A DNA stretch of 64,000 nt from Austropuccinia psidii (GCA_023105745.1 JALGQZ010000008.1:51388618-51452617); one strand, 5' to 3'; positions 1 through 12,900 are shown, numbered from the stretch's first letter. The notes: generated by a model from the sequence alone, not told the origin. Numbers and translations are program-made.

Positions 1-3000
1 TTATTAACCATCCTTCTGATAATTCTTCAGGAAATATGGTATTCATCATTCTTTGATAATGGGAAGGTGCATTTTTTATCCCAAATGGCATTCTTAAGTA
101 TTCAAAAATTCCACAATGGACTATTATTCTTAGTAGTTTCTTGGCATTGTCTGTTAAGACATTTTGATGAAAACCCTTAAGAGCATCCATAGCTGTGATG
201 AACTTAGCTTGTGACAATTGGGTCAATGTCTCATGGATTCTGGGTATTGGATATCTGTCTGGAATGGTATAGGTATTCAGGGCTCTGAAGTCTCCTACCA
301 TCCTTGATTTTCCATTATGCCAAGTTATAATGACAGGTGTAGTAACTTCTACTTGCTCATTATGTCCAACCTTTCTTAATACTCCAAGGTCCATTAATTC
401 TTTAATGTGCACCTCTAGGGCTTCTCTAGCTCTTGGACTGGCTGGATAAGCAGGTCTTCTTAATAAAGGTGGGTAAGGTTTTTCTACATTAAGAATTATA
501 TCCACTTCATGTCCAATTATGGCACCTAGTGGCTCTTTGTCAGTTGCAAAGGCATTTTTATACTTAAATAAGAGGTCAATCAATTTTTCTTTCATTTTTT
601 CTGTTAATTCTTGATTGAATTCTGCCTCTTTGAGTTGTTCAGATATAAAAAGTTCTTTTTCTGGAATTTTTTCCTCATTCTTAATAACTGTGATTTGTTT
701 TTTGTTATTTAAGAATCCAAACTTTTGTCTTTTATTATCTCCTATGGTAAAATATCTATCCTTTTGGTTGGAGATATCTATACCATAGATTGATAATTAG
801 TCATTTCCAAGTATGAAATGATTACTAGTACAGTTGTCCATTACTACAAACTCTACTTTGATTCTGACACACTGTGAGGGATGAGGAAAAATTAGTGTTA
901 AATCAATTATTCCAAGGGGCTTCATGCTCTCACTTGCACTACTAAATTTGACACCTTGTATTGGCATAAGTTTTTCTTGCCAGTCTGGGACAATGGTTTT
1001 TAAATAATTTTTGCCAACACAGGTGCAATATGCTCCTGTATCTAAGTTAACCTTTCCTTCTTGGTTATCAACCATAACAATACTAATACTTGATTTTCCA
1101 GCTGTATATCCCATTCCTCTTGCAGGTTTGGTTCTATACATTTTGGCATCTTGTATGTTTGTCAGATTTGTGTCAGATGTTCCAACTTGTGGCAAGTTTG
1201 AGTTAACATCCAGTACTTCATAAATTATATCAATATTATTAATTTGTGCATTAATTATATTGATTTCATCACTTTCAGAGCTTTCTGATTCTTCTGTCTC
1301 TTTTTCAGAGTCAGATTCTTCTTCTTTGTCATTGTGGTTTTCTGTTTCCACAATTTCATTAATCTTTGCTTTTTTAAGGCAATTATTGGCTAAGTGTCCA
1401 ATACCTCCACATTTATGGCATTTTCTTTGCTCATTATTGTTGGATGTATTGGGTTTGAAGGATTCTTTTGATTTATCTTTCTTGATAAATGGTTTATTTG
1501 GGCTTTTAATGTCCAATTTTTTCCAAGTCCTGCCAATTTTTGTTCTTGTCACTATATCTTCTAGTGCATTTATATACTCTTCTGTGGAGCATGGTTCTAT
1601 ACACCTGCTTCTTAGGGCATGTTCTAGTTCCCCTCCACATTTTTTTAAGTATTTTCATATGCACCATCTTCTGTGACATTTCTGGGTACAGTGCATTAAG
1701 CCTTTCAACTTGTTTTAGGAACCAAGTTAAAGGTTTATCTTTCTCTGGGTCAAAGAAAGAGTTTTCAAATGCATTTTCTATCTTATACCTCCAGGCATCA
1801 TTTGCCCACTTGGTGATTATTTCTTGTTTCCACCAAGACCAGGTATTTTTACCATTTGTTTGTCTTATGCCATAATACCATCTTTTTGCAGATTTCTCAA
1901 ACAAAGAATGTAATCTTGCAGTGATTAATTCATCTGGTATGGCATAATCTTCTTGTAACATGTCAATTGTTTTAATGAATGACATGTGGTCATATTCACC
2001 TTCTCCTGGTGAATGTTGGCCATTCTTTCAGTTGAGGTGCTTCCTTCATTAAGACTTGGTTATTATCTTGGTGACTCAAGTCTGTTATGAAAGGATTTGA
2101 CAATTCCTCTTTTGTTTTAATAGGGCTTCTTATATGAGAAAATGGTGTTGATAACTTTGGCATATTTAAATTAGCCTCATTAATTTTATCCATTTTTTCT
2201 GTAATAAGCCTTATTTCACTTTGAATATCATCTTTCAGATGCATTCTTGCTTCATCACTTTTTTCCACATGGTCCAAAAGTAATTTTTGGTGTGATGAAG
2301 TCTTTTCTTCAAATTTTTCTACAGAAATACTTAATTTATTTAATTTTTCTGTAAGATTGTCAATACTCACATCATAATTGATTGTCAAAGTCTTATCTTT
2401 GATATCTTTTATGTATTTATACAATTCTTGTTGTCCTTGTATTAATTTTTGAGTATTGTCAATTAAATTTTTTGGTTTATTATTTTCAACAATAAACTTA
2501 ATGTTGTCAATTTCTTTCTTGTTTTGTACAACAATTTTTGTTAAAGAAGATAAATTGTTATTTATTTCTTGTAGTGATAATAAACTGTCTTTAATTTCTT
2601 TTAGAGGTAATATACTATTTTTAATTTCTGTTAAAGTATTTACAACATCTTTGGACAAGGTTATTTCTTTGGGAAATGAGGTTGTCTCATTCTTTGCTCT
2701 TCCTTGTCCTTGAATTCCATCAAGGTTCTGGCCATGTTGAAAACATTGTCCATGGCATCCTTTTGGATTCTTGGGATCCTGTAGCTTGGGGAATATGGTT
2801 TCCTCCAATGCTTTTTCTTGTTCTTCTTCCCTTCTTGGGGAAGTGGGTTGGCTTGAGGCTTGCTGGTAGAAGCTACTGGGGCTTCTTCCTTGGTTGCCTC
2901 CCTCTTTTTGGCATGATAATCCTTGATTTTTTTGATTTGAGGTTTGGATGACAGTGGATTCCATCCATTGGAGTATCTCACTATCTCCTCCTCTTTGAGG

Positions 3001-3354
3001 AACTTTTTCAGGATGTGCCAGGAGTTCATCACTCCTTGGTGTATTTGAGGCAGCATTTCCCAGTCTTTGTCCTTGTATACTGTGTAATACTGCTTGTACT
3101 GGCTCATGTAGATATCTATTTGAGCCTTCTGAATGTGATTTGTACCTGTTTGAGTTACTCATACTTAGTTCCAATTCAGGCTCAGATATCATGGGCATTT
3201 CTGGGACTTGCCTTTGGGATAAGGCACTTCCTTGTGTGGATTCTGTTCCACTGGGGATATTGCCCTTTCTTTTCCCTTTTGAGGGATCAATTCTACTTCT
3301 GAGTCCAGCTCCATCTGATTGGATGGAGTATTGGGAACCTCTTCTGGTAGTCAT
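1..3354 (-). pseudogene. gag-pol polyprotein of element A, broken
   Basis: The frame starts with MTTRRGSQYS at 3354. A coiled-coil-rich part (about 2000-2700) is followed by a gag capsid-like region (1985-1640), a CCHC zinc knuckle (CHKCGGIGHLANNC), an aspartic protease (DTGA) and reverse transcriptase up to the left edge. Comparison with element B shows three lesions. An extra base near 2007 ends the first segment after WPTFT. An extra base in an A-run near 1640 shifts the frame after the KILKK motif. A TAC-to-TAA stop lies at 797-799, after FILGND. The stretch 1-796 is open to the edge. The copy is therefore non-autonomous as it stands. Confidence 0.9.
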
Positions 3355-3384
3355 AATTAAAGAATAAGAAAAAATAAAAGTATT

Positions 3385-3642
3385 TTAGAATAAAATTCTT
3401 TTATGGCAATTTAAAAAGAGGTGCTCACCTTCAGAGTCTTGAATGGTGGGCCCTGGAAAGTCTAATTTCTTAGCTTTCTTTCTTTTGGTGATAACTGGTG
3501 TTGGAGAACTTTGACAAGTTTCTTCCACCAATCTCTCAACAGTAGCTTGGTTGTCTTCTGTTGGGTTATCTTCAAACACTAAAAAAGACAAATAAATATA
3601 AGTCTTTTTATAAGAAGTGTTATTTTTGGCAAGATATGGCAA
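3385..3642 (-). CDS. short leader ORF upstream of gag (element A)
   Basis: An 85-codon ORF upstream of gag-pol, almost identical in protein to the ORF at 53454-53705 in element B. Its downstream part (VFEDNPTEDNQATVERLVEE onward) is hydrophilic and ends in a basic KRKKAKK stretch. A TTTTTTAG/TG motif resembling a splice acceptor lies just before VFEDN, and a GTGAGC donor-like motif lies at its end. It could be an upstream ORF or an exon. Elements D and E have a counterpart at the same place, which supports selection on it. Function unknown. Confidence 0.35.
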   Translation of the reverse strand: MPYLAKNNTSYKKTYIYLSFLVFEDNPTEDNQATVERLVEETCQSSPTPVITKRKKAKKLDFPGPTIQDSEGEHLFLNCHKRILF

Positions 3643-4065
3643 TTTTCCACGTAGAAATTGCTTTTATATCTTAAAAAAAATGAAATAAATAAAGAAATGA
3701 ATAAAAATGAATAAAAATAACTTTTTTTATTGGTTTTTAATATTTTTTAATATTTTTTATGTATATTTTTATTTTTAAAGAATAAAATAAAAAATGAATA
3801 TGATTCTTATAAAATTAAATTATAATAAAAATTATTTTTAATTTATAAATTATCTTTTTTAATCACTAGAGTCACTCAAAGAAAGTTCTTGCAAGTCTAA
3901 GGATGTGAAAAACCACGTGTAAGACAGTACAATTGCTTTCCAAATGCCTCAATAGCTTTTAAAATCAATAAAATATAAAATTATTATATAATTTTATGAT
4001 TATAAATATAATTTATTATTGAATAAACCCAATTAGAATCTTTTTAAAGGTCTTTTAAGTAAATA

Positions 4066-4082
4066 TCACGGCCAGGCCCCCA
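4066..4082 (-). other. putative tRNA primer-binding site, element A
   Basis: On the minus strand the sequence TGGGGGCCTGGCCGTGA lies two bases inside the LTR end, the usual place for a minus-strand primer-binding site beginning with TGG. The same 17 bases occur in element B. I could not name the tRNA. Confidence 0.6.
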
Positions 4083-4084
4083 AA

Positions 4085-6112
4085 TGTAAGGTTTGACTAT
4101 GAAACAATAAGTAAAAAATTACTAATTTATTACTTATTGTACTCTGAATGTCCTTATAGTTGAAATAAATAAGATTGAAATAATAATAATAATAAAGAAA
4201 TATTATTATTATGGCGTAAAAATATTATATTATTAAATAAATATAATGATATAATTAATATTATATGAAATTATAATATTATAAATAATATATTAATATA
4301 AAATAATTAATATATTATAAAGCTCTTTATTATTGTTACTAACAAACAATAAAGGCGTAAAAAATTGTTTTTTATTAATAAAAAAACAATTAATAACAAT
4401 AATATTACTAATATTAAAGTTATGAATTAATATAAATACTATTTATATTAATTAAAGAATTATTAAAAGAGTAATAATAGAGAAATTATTATAATAAGAG
4501 AAAATAACCTACTTTTAACACTTAATATAATAATTTTGAAGTATTTTACGCCAAAAAATATAAATACAACCTTTTCAAATTGTATTTACAATAAAAATAA
4601 AGAAAATTACAAATTATTCTGGATTTTTACGTGGAAATGAGTTATTAGAGAGATTTTTTAACAAAAACAATTAAATAAATGATTTAATCACGTCAAAAGA
4701 GTTGATTATAGCAAGGTGGTCTTTGGTCTTTAATAATATAACAGTTTTATATATAAAGAATAAAGAAATTACCTTTGATTTAATTGATTTAATGTTTTTG
4801 ATGCGTCTGAGGGGAAAACAGAGTAAAAGAGCTCTATTTATAGTAAATACCTCCCTCCTAGAGTCCAACAGGCTTCTAGTAGACGTGTACTGATCATATC
4901 CACTGGAATTGATCAATATTTTAAGGTTTGAGGGTGATTACATCATGATCAAACCATATTACATCATTATTACACCATTATTTAGAGTTATCACTATAAC
5001 TCTAATTGTGATGACATCAGAGGCTTGGCAGAACCCCACATTTCGTGGATTTTATTAGTTTTAATCATAAACTAATAGTATTCACCAATTTTATCACTAT
5101 TAAGACTGTTAAACTTAATTTAAGGTTACAGTATGTGATCATAACAGCTCAATTTAAGCTCAAACTTTGATCCTCAATAACTTTTAAGGTTTTCACGCTA
5201 CAGCAATTCAGAGAGTGAATCCTAATAGCCTGACATAACCTTATTATGCTGCCAAGAGCTTTTCATTACATCATCAAAACTCTAATTTTGATGATTTTTC
5301 TTGTAACTCATCTTTTCTGTCGAAATTCAATATTTTAAACTTCAAACCTTGATTTCAGGGGGTTATACCCTGAATTTAATAATAAAAATTACATCATTCT
5401 TCACGAATGAACTAGGAGAATCTAACTGTGTACTTTTTTCTAAGTTTGGAACACTTTCACAACAAAGTGGTCAACAGCTCTGTTGATTTTTATCAATAAT
5501 TCATCATAGGTTTTAACCTTGTTTATAATTTGTTAAATAAAGTTCATATCTGTGTTCTTACAGTAATTACGTGGTAACTTTATTTTTGGTTCATCATTCT
5601 ATCATGTATAGTTTAGAAGATATTAGCTATGATCCTTGAATATATGCGTTGACCAAAAAAGTGCATATATTCAGGATAATTCCTTAAGTATTAACATTGG
5701 AAATTAGCTTATTAATTGTTTTATATGTGGAATTTTGTGGGGAATCCACTGGTACAATTTATTTCACATGTTGTTTCATTAGTTTCTGAGATAAATAAGT
5801 TTTTATGGTTTTTATAAGGTATTGTACCTTATAATTCCTTAAATATTGGCTTTACAGATATGCCATAAAAATGGTATATGTGTATTTTTCCATGGGGAAT
5901 CCAATGGTATAATTTATTTCACATGTTCATTCATTGGTTTTTAAGTTAAACCAATTTTAGTACCAATTTATGGTATTTTTTGTATATTTGAGTAATTATT
6001 TTTAGTGTATAATTATTCTAATTAATTTTAATATAATTATATTAAAGGTATAATTATTCTGAGTATTTTTTGTGACCTTATTGGGTATGTGGTCATATCT
6101 CAAAGGCTCACA
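4085..6112 (-). repeat. 5' LTR of element A (2028 bp)
   Basis: The LTR begins (minus strand) TGTGAGCCTTTGAGATATG and ends TCAAACCTTACA. It aligns along its whole length with the two 2025-bp LTRs of element B. It contains a TATA box (4834-4842). Apart from promoter function it has no coding content; small ORFs inside it are chance. Confidence 0.93.
4834..4842 (-). promoter_or_regulatory. TATA box of the element A LTR
   Basis: TATAAATAG on the minus strand, in the same LTR position as in both element B LTRs. It is the likely core promoter for the retrotransposon transcript. Confidence 0.6.
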
Positions 6113-7667
6113 GAATGCCTTTATAATTGTTGTATTTGTTGGTGCATTTTTCATTTGGAGGAAATTTTGTTTTGAAATTTTCAAAGGCAATCTGAAGAGA
6201 ATAATGCGACACCTTGCCATTGAGGGCACAGATGTGTGGAGGAAAATTCTTGACATGGAAAATCATTTCTTTGGAGATTCTGTTGATAATTTCAATAAAT
6301 TGTTTTCTGAATGCCATGTGGAGTGCCCTGACTACCTCCAGGAGAGTACCAGTGGACTTTTGTAGCCAAAGTTTAACCATGGCATGGGCACCTTCAACTC
6401 TGGAGGTGGATCCCACACCCAGGTGGCAATGGTGGTTGGTCTAGGCTGGCACATAATCCTCCTTTAGAGGAAGCCAGGTATTTTCCAAATACTGCAAGAC
6501 CTCAGAATTTTTAACTTTCTTTTGAAGCTTCTTCCAGTTGTCTTTGAAAGACTTTTCAGTGGGTGAATACATAAGCTGAGAAAAGAATCCCAAAGTCATT
6601 AATAAAGACAATAATAAGAAAAAAAGTGAAATAAAATGAAAGAAAGTGAAGAAGTATATTACTTGATTCCAAAGGCCCATAAAATTTTCAAAATCAGTTC
6701 CATGACCAATTTTCTTCATGCAATGAGCAGATACATCCTTGTTGATGTGCCAAATGCATAGCATGACTTTGGAGTCTGGGAAGAGCTTCTTAATAGAGTT
6801 TTTCAAGGCCAGATCCCTGTCAATAACAATAACTGGAGGGGGAACAAGATTGGTGTTTTTGAGGACCTTTTCAATGTATTGATTTAATGCCCAAGTATAT
6901 GAAGTTTCATTTTCAATCTTCATCAAACAAAAAGCCCCAGAAAAGGTCTTATTTATTGAGCTGAATCCAACAATATGAAAAAGGGGCATTTTGTACTTAT
7001 TGGTTTTATAAGTACAATCCATAAGAATGACATGAGGAAATCCATGAAGAAGTTTTATGGCCAGGGGGTGAGTAAAAAACAAGGAGGTAATGTGTCCCTC
7101 AGAATCTCTTGCAGAGGACCAAACAAAATTTTCTTCTTTGAGAGTGTCAATAAGAGCATCAATGGGCCTTCTGCCTTGCAGTTTGTCTTTCTTGATTTTA
7201 TTGACTTGGTTATAAATGTCTTGAATGATTACAGGCCTGTCAGACTCCCTCTGGCTGCATAATTGAGCCTGAATTTGCCTTGGCATGAGCAGTGATTCAG
7301 ACATTTGAGCAATTTGGGATGTTTCTTGCTCATTGAATTTCCTGAAAGCAGGATGTGCCATGATATTTTCAGTGGCATCATGGCTATGTTCAGGATTTTT
7401 GACTTTAAGAGTCCAAGTGGTACTTTTGGCATATTTCCTGGCATAAAGTCTAAAAGGACAGTCAAGCTTTCTTGAGGTGACTGTTTTGGAAGGGCTTTTG
7501 TTGGGATTTGGGGTGCCAGACCTGTCACAACATATTTCAATTTGGTTGTGGGTCATATTGGACCTCAAGGTGGACACAGCATACCCCTGAGCCCTGGCAA
7601 CATTATGCACATGTTGCCAAAGAAGCTTAAGGGTCTGAAATTCACCTTCAGTGGGGGGTTGAAGCAT
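6113..7667 (-). pseudogene. FAR1/MULE-type transposase, truncated by element A
   Basis: Best start is the Met at 7667 (MLQPPTEGEFQTLK), although the frame is open further upstream in low-complexity sequence. The N-terminus has a FAR1/WRKY-GCM1-like zinc-binding pattern (CCDRSG, LDCPFRLYARKY, HSHD). The MULE catalytic region follows: first Asp in LMDCTYKTNKY, second Asp in VIDRDLALKNS, and CIWH. An in-frame 87-bp GT-AG intron lies at 6576-6662; removing it joins MGLWNQ to LMYSPTEKSF. A TAG at 6441-6443 sits where an aromatic Trp (TGG) is expected between YVPA and TNHHCHLG. The same frame then continues (STSRVEGAHAMVK, with the likely catalytic Glu) until element A cuts it at 6112. So it is both nonsense-mutated and truncated. 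Confidence 0.88.
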
Positions 7668-8202
7668 TTTTCTAATGAAAATTATGTATAAAAGTAAAAA
7701 AAAGGGGGAATTGGGGGATTTGGAATGGGGTAAGAACCTTTCGAAATGTGAAAAAGAGGTGAAAAAAGGTGTGAAAAATGAACAGAAGTGGTTAAGAGTG
7801 ACAGAAAGTGGTTTAAATGTGGGATTAATTGATGAGGGATGGTAAAAAATTGAAAATTGAGAGGCTTGAAAGCAGGTTGTTGTGGTGGAAAATGCAGTCT
7901 TTGGTGGAAAAAAAGAAAAAAAAGTGTGAAAAGCTTTGCAAAATGGCTTTGATAATGCTGTTTTTCCAAAAAAAAAACAATGGTTTGGGGTGGGGATAAT
8001 GTGGATTATTGGGGTGTTTGAGCTTATTTGTTTTTTTTGGGGGGGGCTGGGCAAAAAAATCTGAAACAATTTGGAGTTAGAGAGGTTTTGTGGGGAAAAA
8101 ACCTCTTTTGGGCATGTTTTGGCCCAATACAGGCCCAATGGTGTTTCATTTTTAATTAAAAATGGGCCCAGGGCACCCCTTACGTGTTTTTACCAATACC
8201 CT
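7668..8202. other. non-coding flank upstream of the MULE gene
   Basis: A-, G- and T-rich low-complexity sequence. The minus frame is open but reads as Phe/Pro/Ser/Gln-rich with homopolymers, so I treat it as 5' flank or UTR rather than protein. Confidence 0.4.
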
Positions 8203-8881
8203 TTCTTTATTCTTTATATATAAGCCTCTTATATTATTAAAGACCAAAGATCATCCTTATCATAATCATCATTCTTGACGTGATTAATTCAATTATTCAA
8301 CTGTTTTGTTTAAATCTCTCTTAAAAGCCTCAAATCCACATAAAATCAAGATAAATTGTAGTTTCTCTTAATATTTATTGTAAATACAATTTAAATAAGT
8401 TGTATTTATATTTTTTTGGCTTAAAATCATTCAAAATTATTATATTAAGTGTTAAAAGTAGGTTATTTCTTCTTATTATAATGATTTTCTCTCTATTATT
8501 ACTTTAATAATGCTTTAATTAATATGAATAGTATTCACATTAATTTATAACTTTAATATTAGTAATATCATTGTTATTAATTGTTTTTATTAAGAAGAAA
8601 CAATTTTTTATGCCTTTATTATTTGTTGGTAGCAATAATAAAGTGCTTTCAAATATATTAATTATCTTATATTAATATATCTATTTATTATATTACTTTT
8701 TATAATATAAATTATATTATTATATTTATTTAATAATATAATTATTTTTACGCCATAATTATAATAATTCTTTCTTATTATAATTATTTTCTATCTAATT
8801 TATTTTATTTATAAGGACATTAATAGTACAGTAAGTAAAATATTAGTTAATTTTACTTATTGTTTCATATTCAAACCTTAA
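8203..8881 (+). repeat. 5'-truncated solo LTR fragment, A/B family
   Basis: Matches the last 680 bp of the element B LTR (from the TTCTTTATATATAA segment to the CAAACCTTA end) with many substitutions. The first two thirds and any adjoining internal sequence are missing. It is an old remnant. Confidence 0.8.
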
Positions 8882-9624
8882 TACATTGAGCTCTTGTCAT
8901 TGTCACAACCACGAAGATTGACCCTCCTCCATGGGTGTTGCGGCAATTCTAACCTGGAACCAAGTTGGGGCCGATTGGTCACACCATATATTTTATGGCC
9001 AATTGATCCCCTCTGGTGCTCTATGGCCATTTGGCCATATCTTGCCATCATTGGCCTCCTTGGCCAATTTTTACCTCACCAACCCTCAGGCCTTCATCTC
9101 TGTTTTTGGGCCTGGAGGGTCCTTTTGTATTATTGGGGCCTCCAGGCCCCCTATCCATCTCCATCCATTTTAGGCCTACCACTTTCTTTAGGGGGGCTCT
9201 GGCCTAAATGGCCTTTTTGGGCCATTTGGCCCCCCTACGGCTTCTACAGCCCGTGGGCCGTAATTCACGGTCCACAGTCCTTAGCCATATTAGGCCCCTT
9301 TTGGCCTAATCCAATGAGGCCAAAAGGGGGCAAAAATCTAGCCCCAAAGGCAAGGTGGGTCTCAAACCACAATTGGATCCACCTGATCCAATTTTGTCCA
9401 CCAACCCCTTGGACCCAAATTTGGCCAAAAACCCTTTGGACACCAAAATGGCCATAGAACCCGTAGGACCCATTTTTGGCCATGGACCACCATGGACCAT
9501 TATTCCAGCCATGGCCTCTGTCAACCACCAGAGGCCACCAGAACAGCTTAGCAAGCACTCCCCTTTACTTAAGGGGAATTATTTTCATTCCTCCATGCAC
9601 CCCGTACTCAAGGTTGCAGGAGTG
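8882..9624. other. GGCC-dense unassigned segment
   Basis: More GC-rich than its surroundings, with roughly 25-30 GGCC tetramers in about 600 bp, many in TGGCCA or GGGCC contexts. Open frames exist on both strands (8894-9457 plus, 9265-9558 minus), but they follow the repeated word and show no domain. I see no supportable gene. Confidence 0.4.
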
Positions 9625-9926
9625 GTGCATATCTGGTATTATATACCATTATGCATCAATTTTGCTCAGAAATTCAATGGTGACGTTTTCAGGAACATAT
9701 CCCACAATTCCAAATAAAGGTCCCAAAATACAATGCCCTTTTCAAAGGAGGACCTTTCAACTCATCAGTCTGGCAATCCATGGTGGCAATCAAAAGATCA
9801 TTCAAGGACCCCAACCACCTGACTCTGCAGGAGTTGGGTTGGTACTTTCATTCAGGATTGTTCCCAAGGTTCATTCTCAGAGGTATTACGGCATTTCAAT
9901 CAGTTGTCAAGGCATCAAGTATTTAA
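9625..9926 (+). pseudogene. weak trace of a decayed coding region, unidentified
   Basis: Two adjoining frames give plausible protein: one contains IWYYIPLCINFAQKFNGDVF. After an apparent frameshift near 9690 the other contains KVPKYNALFKGGPFNSSVWQ and then FKDPNHLTLQELGWYFHSG, ending in TAA at 9924-9926. The balanced composition suggests a former gene, perhaps from a mobile element. No family was recognised. Confidence 0.25.
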
Positions 9927-11565
9927 ATACTCCTTGGACAACTCAATTGGTCCATACAGGTGACAATTCAATCAACCTGTATGTCCTTGGCCCAATTGGG
10001 CCAATTCAATCACACAGTTCAATTTCAAGATGGCCAGAACTGTATTGGCCCAATTCAGAAAATACAGCAGGTGATCCACCTTCCAGGATCAGTCTTTCAG
10101 TTTTTCACATATACTGGCCACCTTTCAACACCTGGGGACTTTTTCCCCAGTTAATTAATATATTTGATTTATTATTATCTTTATTTTCTTTTACTTTATT
10201 AAAGTTAATACTGATAATCTTAAGTCAGTCATTCAGCACCTTTTCTCTTTTCTTCCTTGCCTGTCAGTGGATATTGGTGGTCATATCCTTTACTAATTCC
10301 ATTCCCTTTTATGGCAGGTTGAAACAGTGAATTGAGGATTCACTTGGTTAGCTTCTTGGCCTTTGGCTTCTTATAATTTCTTTTATCTTTGGCATACTTG
10401 TCTTTTCCCTTTCTTCTTCTTTAAAGAAATCAATCTTTATGATTCCTTTTATCTTTTGGAGCCCTCCAAGTGAGTTCTTGATTCCTGAGTGCCAGGCCCT
10501 CTTGCTTCCATAAGAGCCCCTGTGACAGTCATATTCTGCTAACAGTAGTCACAATAGAATATGTAAACAAGCTATGGTCCTCACAGTACTTGAGTTACAT
10601 ATATAAGTCAGACTTCCATCAATCAAGTACAATAATTTCTGGCTTACAGGCTTTGCACTGACTTTCAGGATGACTCTATGATATAGCAATAAATAAGCTA
10701 TAACTACTAGTGTGACACAAAACAAATATTGAAAAATAAGTCAAAAGGGATCTACTATAATGATATAGTGGTGATGAGCCTATAAAAATCCAAGGTTGAA
10801 CTGGCTATCAGTTACATTACTGTAATAATAACTACAATGATTCATATTATAGTCATATAAGGTTGAGTCTAAGAGTATTGGTGTTTTTGACAGCGTCACT
10901 ACCTGATAATTCCAATATAAATGAGATGAATTTTTATTTTGGAATGGATAAGACCTCTTTTTATCTTACCTCAGGGTAGTGGGAGGCTATCCACCTTTGT
11001 ACACCACCACAGAGTGAAAGTCTTCACTCGTGTGCCTTATGTGTGGTGACACAGGCTCAATACAGCCTTTAAGTGAGCTGAAATGTGGTTTTTGGACCAC
11101 AAGTTTCCATTTTTTCCTTATTCAGGGTGAAAACATTTTCTACAAACCTTCCAGATCTTTTCTGGTGCTTCTGATGCATCAGAAGATTTACATTACAAGT
11201 CTTGGGGCCTGTGATTAGTCAGGTTATGAGTAATCAAAGTGTAAACATCTTTTCAATAGCTTTGATGACTCATAATTCAATTATATAGGAAAGCATTGCA
11301 CAGTACCACCATGTACAGAAAGATGAGATAGTTTATTATCAAAATTAGGAGAAATTAACTGATAAATAGCCTTTCAATAGATTTTACACCTCATAACTCA
11401 ATTTTTGGAGAGATATCACTTGGTGTGGGATTGTAAGTTTAAATCCTTAATACCTTCATCAGTTTTGAAGATACAGAGCACAAAAGGCACTAAAAGGTTA
11501 GCCACATATGAGATCTACAAAATGATTATACTTATGTGTCACAGGGGATCTTGGGAATAACGTGA
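9927..11565. other. unassigned non-coding sequence
   Basis: AT-rich, many stops in all frames, no repeat boundary or RNA gene that I can support. A TGTGACAGTCATATTCTG motif near 10532 could start an unrelated LTR, but no partner was found. Confidence 0.3.
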
Positions 11566-12009
11566 GCCTTGAGGTATATTTCACATATCCAAATAGGACA
11601 CAATTAATAGGGGGTGTAAGAGTTACCAAATCCCACACTCAAAAGCCCAAGTTTTGTTTCCAAATTCCGCATTAACCTTTTGGGATTTGGGAAATGCCAC
11701 ACCTCAAGAGGTGAGGTATTTTGAGGTACAAAAACCTAGGTTTTTTGGTATGAAATCCCATGTTTTGATATTAAATTCCCGCCTTTAGCTTCACTTAAAG
11801 GGACAATTTTACAACACACAATTAAGTAAGGGCATGGCAAATTGCATAAAATCTGAATATACTGGTTATTTATTAAGTTATTTGATTTCAAATTGCATTT
11901 TCTATACATCTTTTCTTCATTTACCATGCCAAAGGCATTGAAAAGGCTACCTTCACTTCAGATTTTAAACTGACTTCAGTTCATCAACACTCTCAACTCT
12001 GATAGTGAT
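11566..12009 (+). repeat. possible diverged LTR start related to D/E
   Basis: The segment starts GTGAGCCTTGAGGTATATTTC and AAATAGGACAC, resembling the first 50 bases of the D/E LTR. After that the match fades. It may be the remnant of an older relative beside element D. Confidence 0.3.
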
Positions 12010-12900
12010 TGTGAGCCTTAGAGGTATTTTCATATACCCAAAAGACCACACATAAGGAAATAAGATACAAAGATAAATAAAAGAAATTAACTTACATTAT
12101 CAAAATAAACATTAAAATATAAATACAAATTTATATACAAAAATGAAAACTGAATTATAATTTAAAATAAAAAATTACATTAAATTTTAAAAATTGTGAA
12201 AGTGAATTTTTACTTGAAAAAATTAAGCAAAATGAATTTTTAATAAAATTAATGAAATTAAAATATTTTTGGTAAAAAGTTACATAAAATATATTTTAAC
12301 TTTTTACCCAATAAATAAACTTAAGAAAATTACTTCACCATTGGATTCCTCATAAAAGATAAGGTGGGGTCACCTCTGGATAAATTTTTTGTAACTCAAC
12401 TCTACATAAGCTTAAATTAAGCTTTTAGTATTTCCTGTACAAAAGTTGAAAATCCTCAAAACCTTAATTTATTTCACACCACATGTGGTTTTAACCATCA
12501 ATTTTCGTGGTAAAATTGAGGTGTTGTGTGTAGTTTAGAAGCTATGAGGAATTGAAGTATTTTCAATTGAGATGTCAAAATGTGCGCGTGTATTACATAA
12601 GTGAACTGTAATTTACATAGGAGGTATCAATTATTACAGTTTTGTACTGTAAAAGCTCGATTTAATTCTATGTGTAAATTACAAGTGTAGTACATGATGA
12701 GGAATTAAACAAAAAATGAATTGGAAAGATTAATTCTGGGGGGGAAAAGGTACTCTAGCTCCATGGGGGAGCCAGAACCCAAATATCCTTGCTGACAGGC
12801 GTGGGATGTCAAAATCCAGACAAACCTTCATCAATTCTGGCCTGGAATTGAGTAACAGGGTCTGTGATTCAATTGATGATGAGGTTTTGATACCAACCAG

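Larger units (their letters stand above)
1..6112 (-). mobile_element. Ty3/gypsy chromovirus element A, partial
   Basis: Minus-strand LTR retrotransposon entering from the left edge. Read on the minus strand it has a 5' LTR (6112 down to 4085), a primer-binding site two bases inside (4066-4082), a leader ORF, and gag-pol running to position 1, where the window cuts the reverse transcriptase just before its YIDD motif. Its LTR and gag are close to those of element B (50988-61691), so A and B are one family. The LTR end at 6112 abuts the MULE transposase reading frame, so A inserted into that gene. Only one flank is visible; 6113-6117 (GAATG) would be one side of a target duplication. Confidence 0.95.

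Noticed and set aside
4671..4916. Small ORFs inside the LTRs (also 12730-13353 and 59726-59908)
   Set aside because: Located in LTRs and not conserved as protein between copies.
7682..8138. N-terminal extension of the MULE frame
   Set aside because: Phe/Pro/Gln low-complexity sequence outside the conserved domain; the Met at 7667 fits the family better.
8894..10330. Long plus-strand ORFs of 187 and 284 codons
   Set aside because: Trp/Pro/Leu-rich translation dictated by the GGCC words; no consistent domain. Only the short trace at 9625-9926 was kept, at low confidence.
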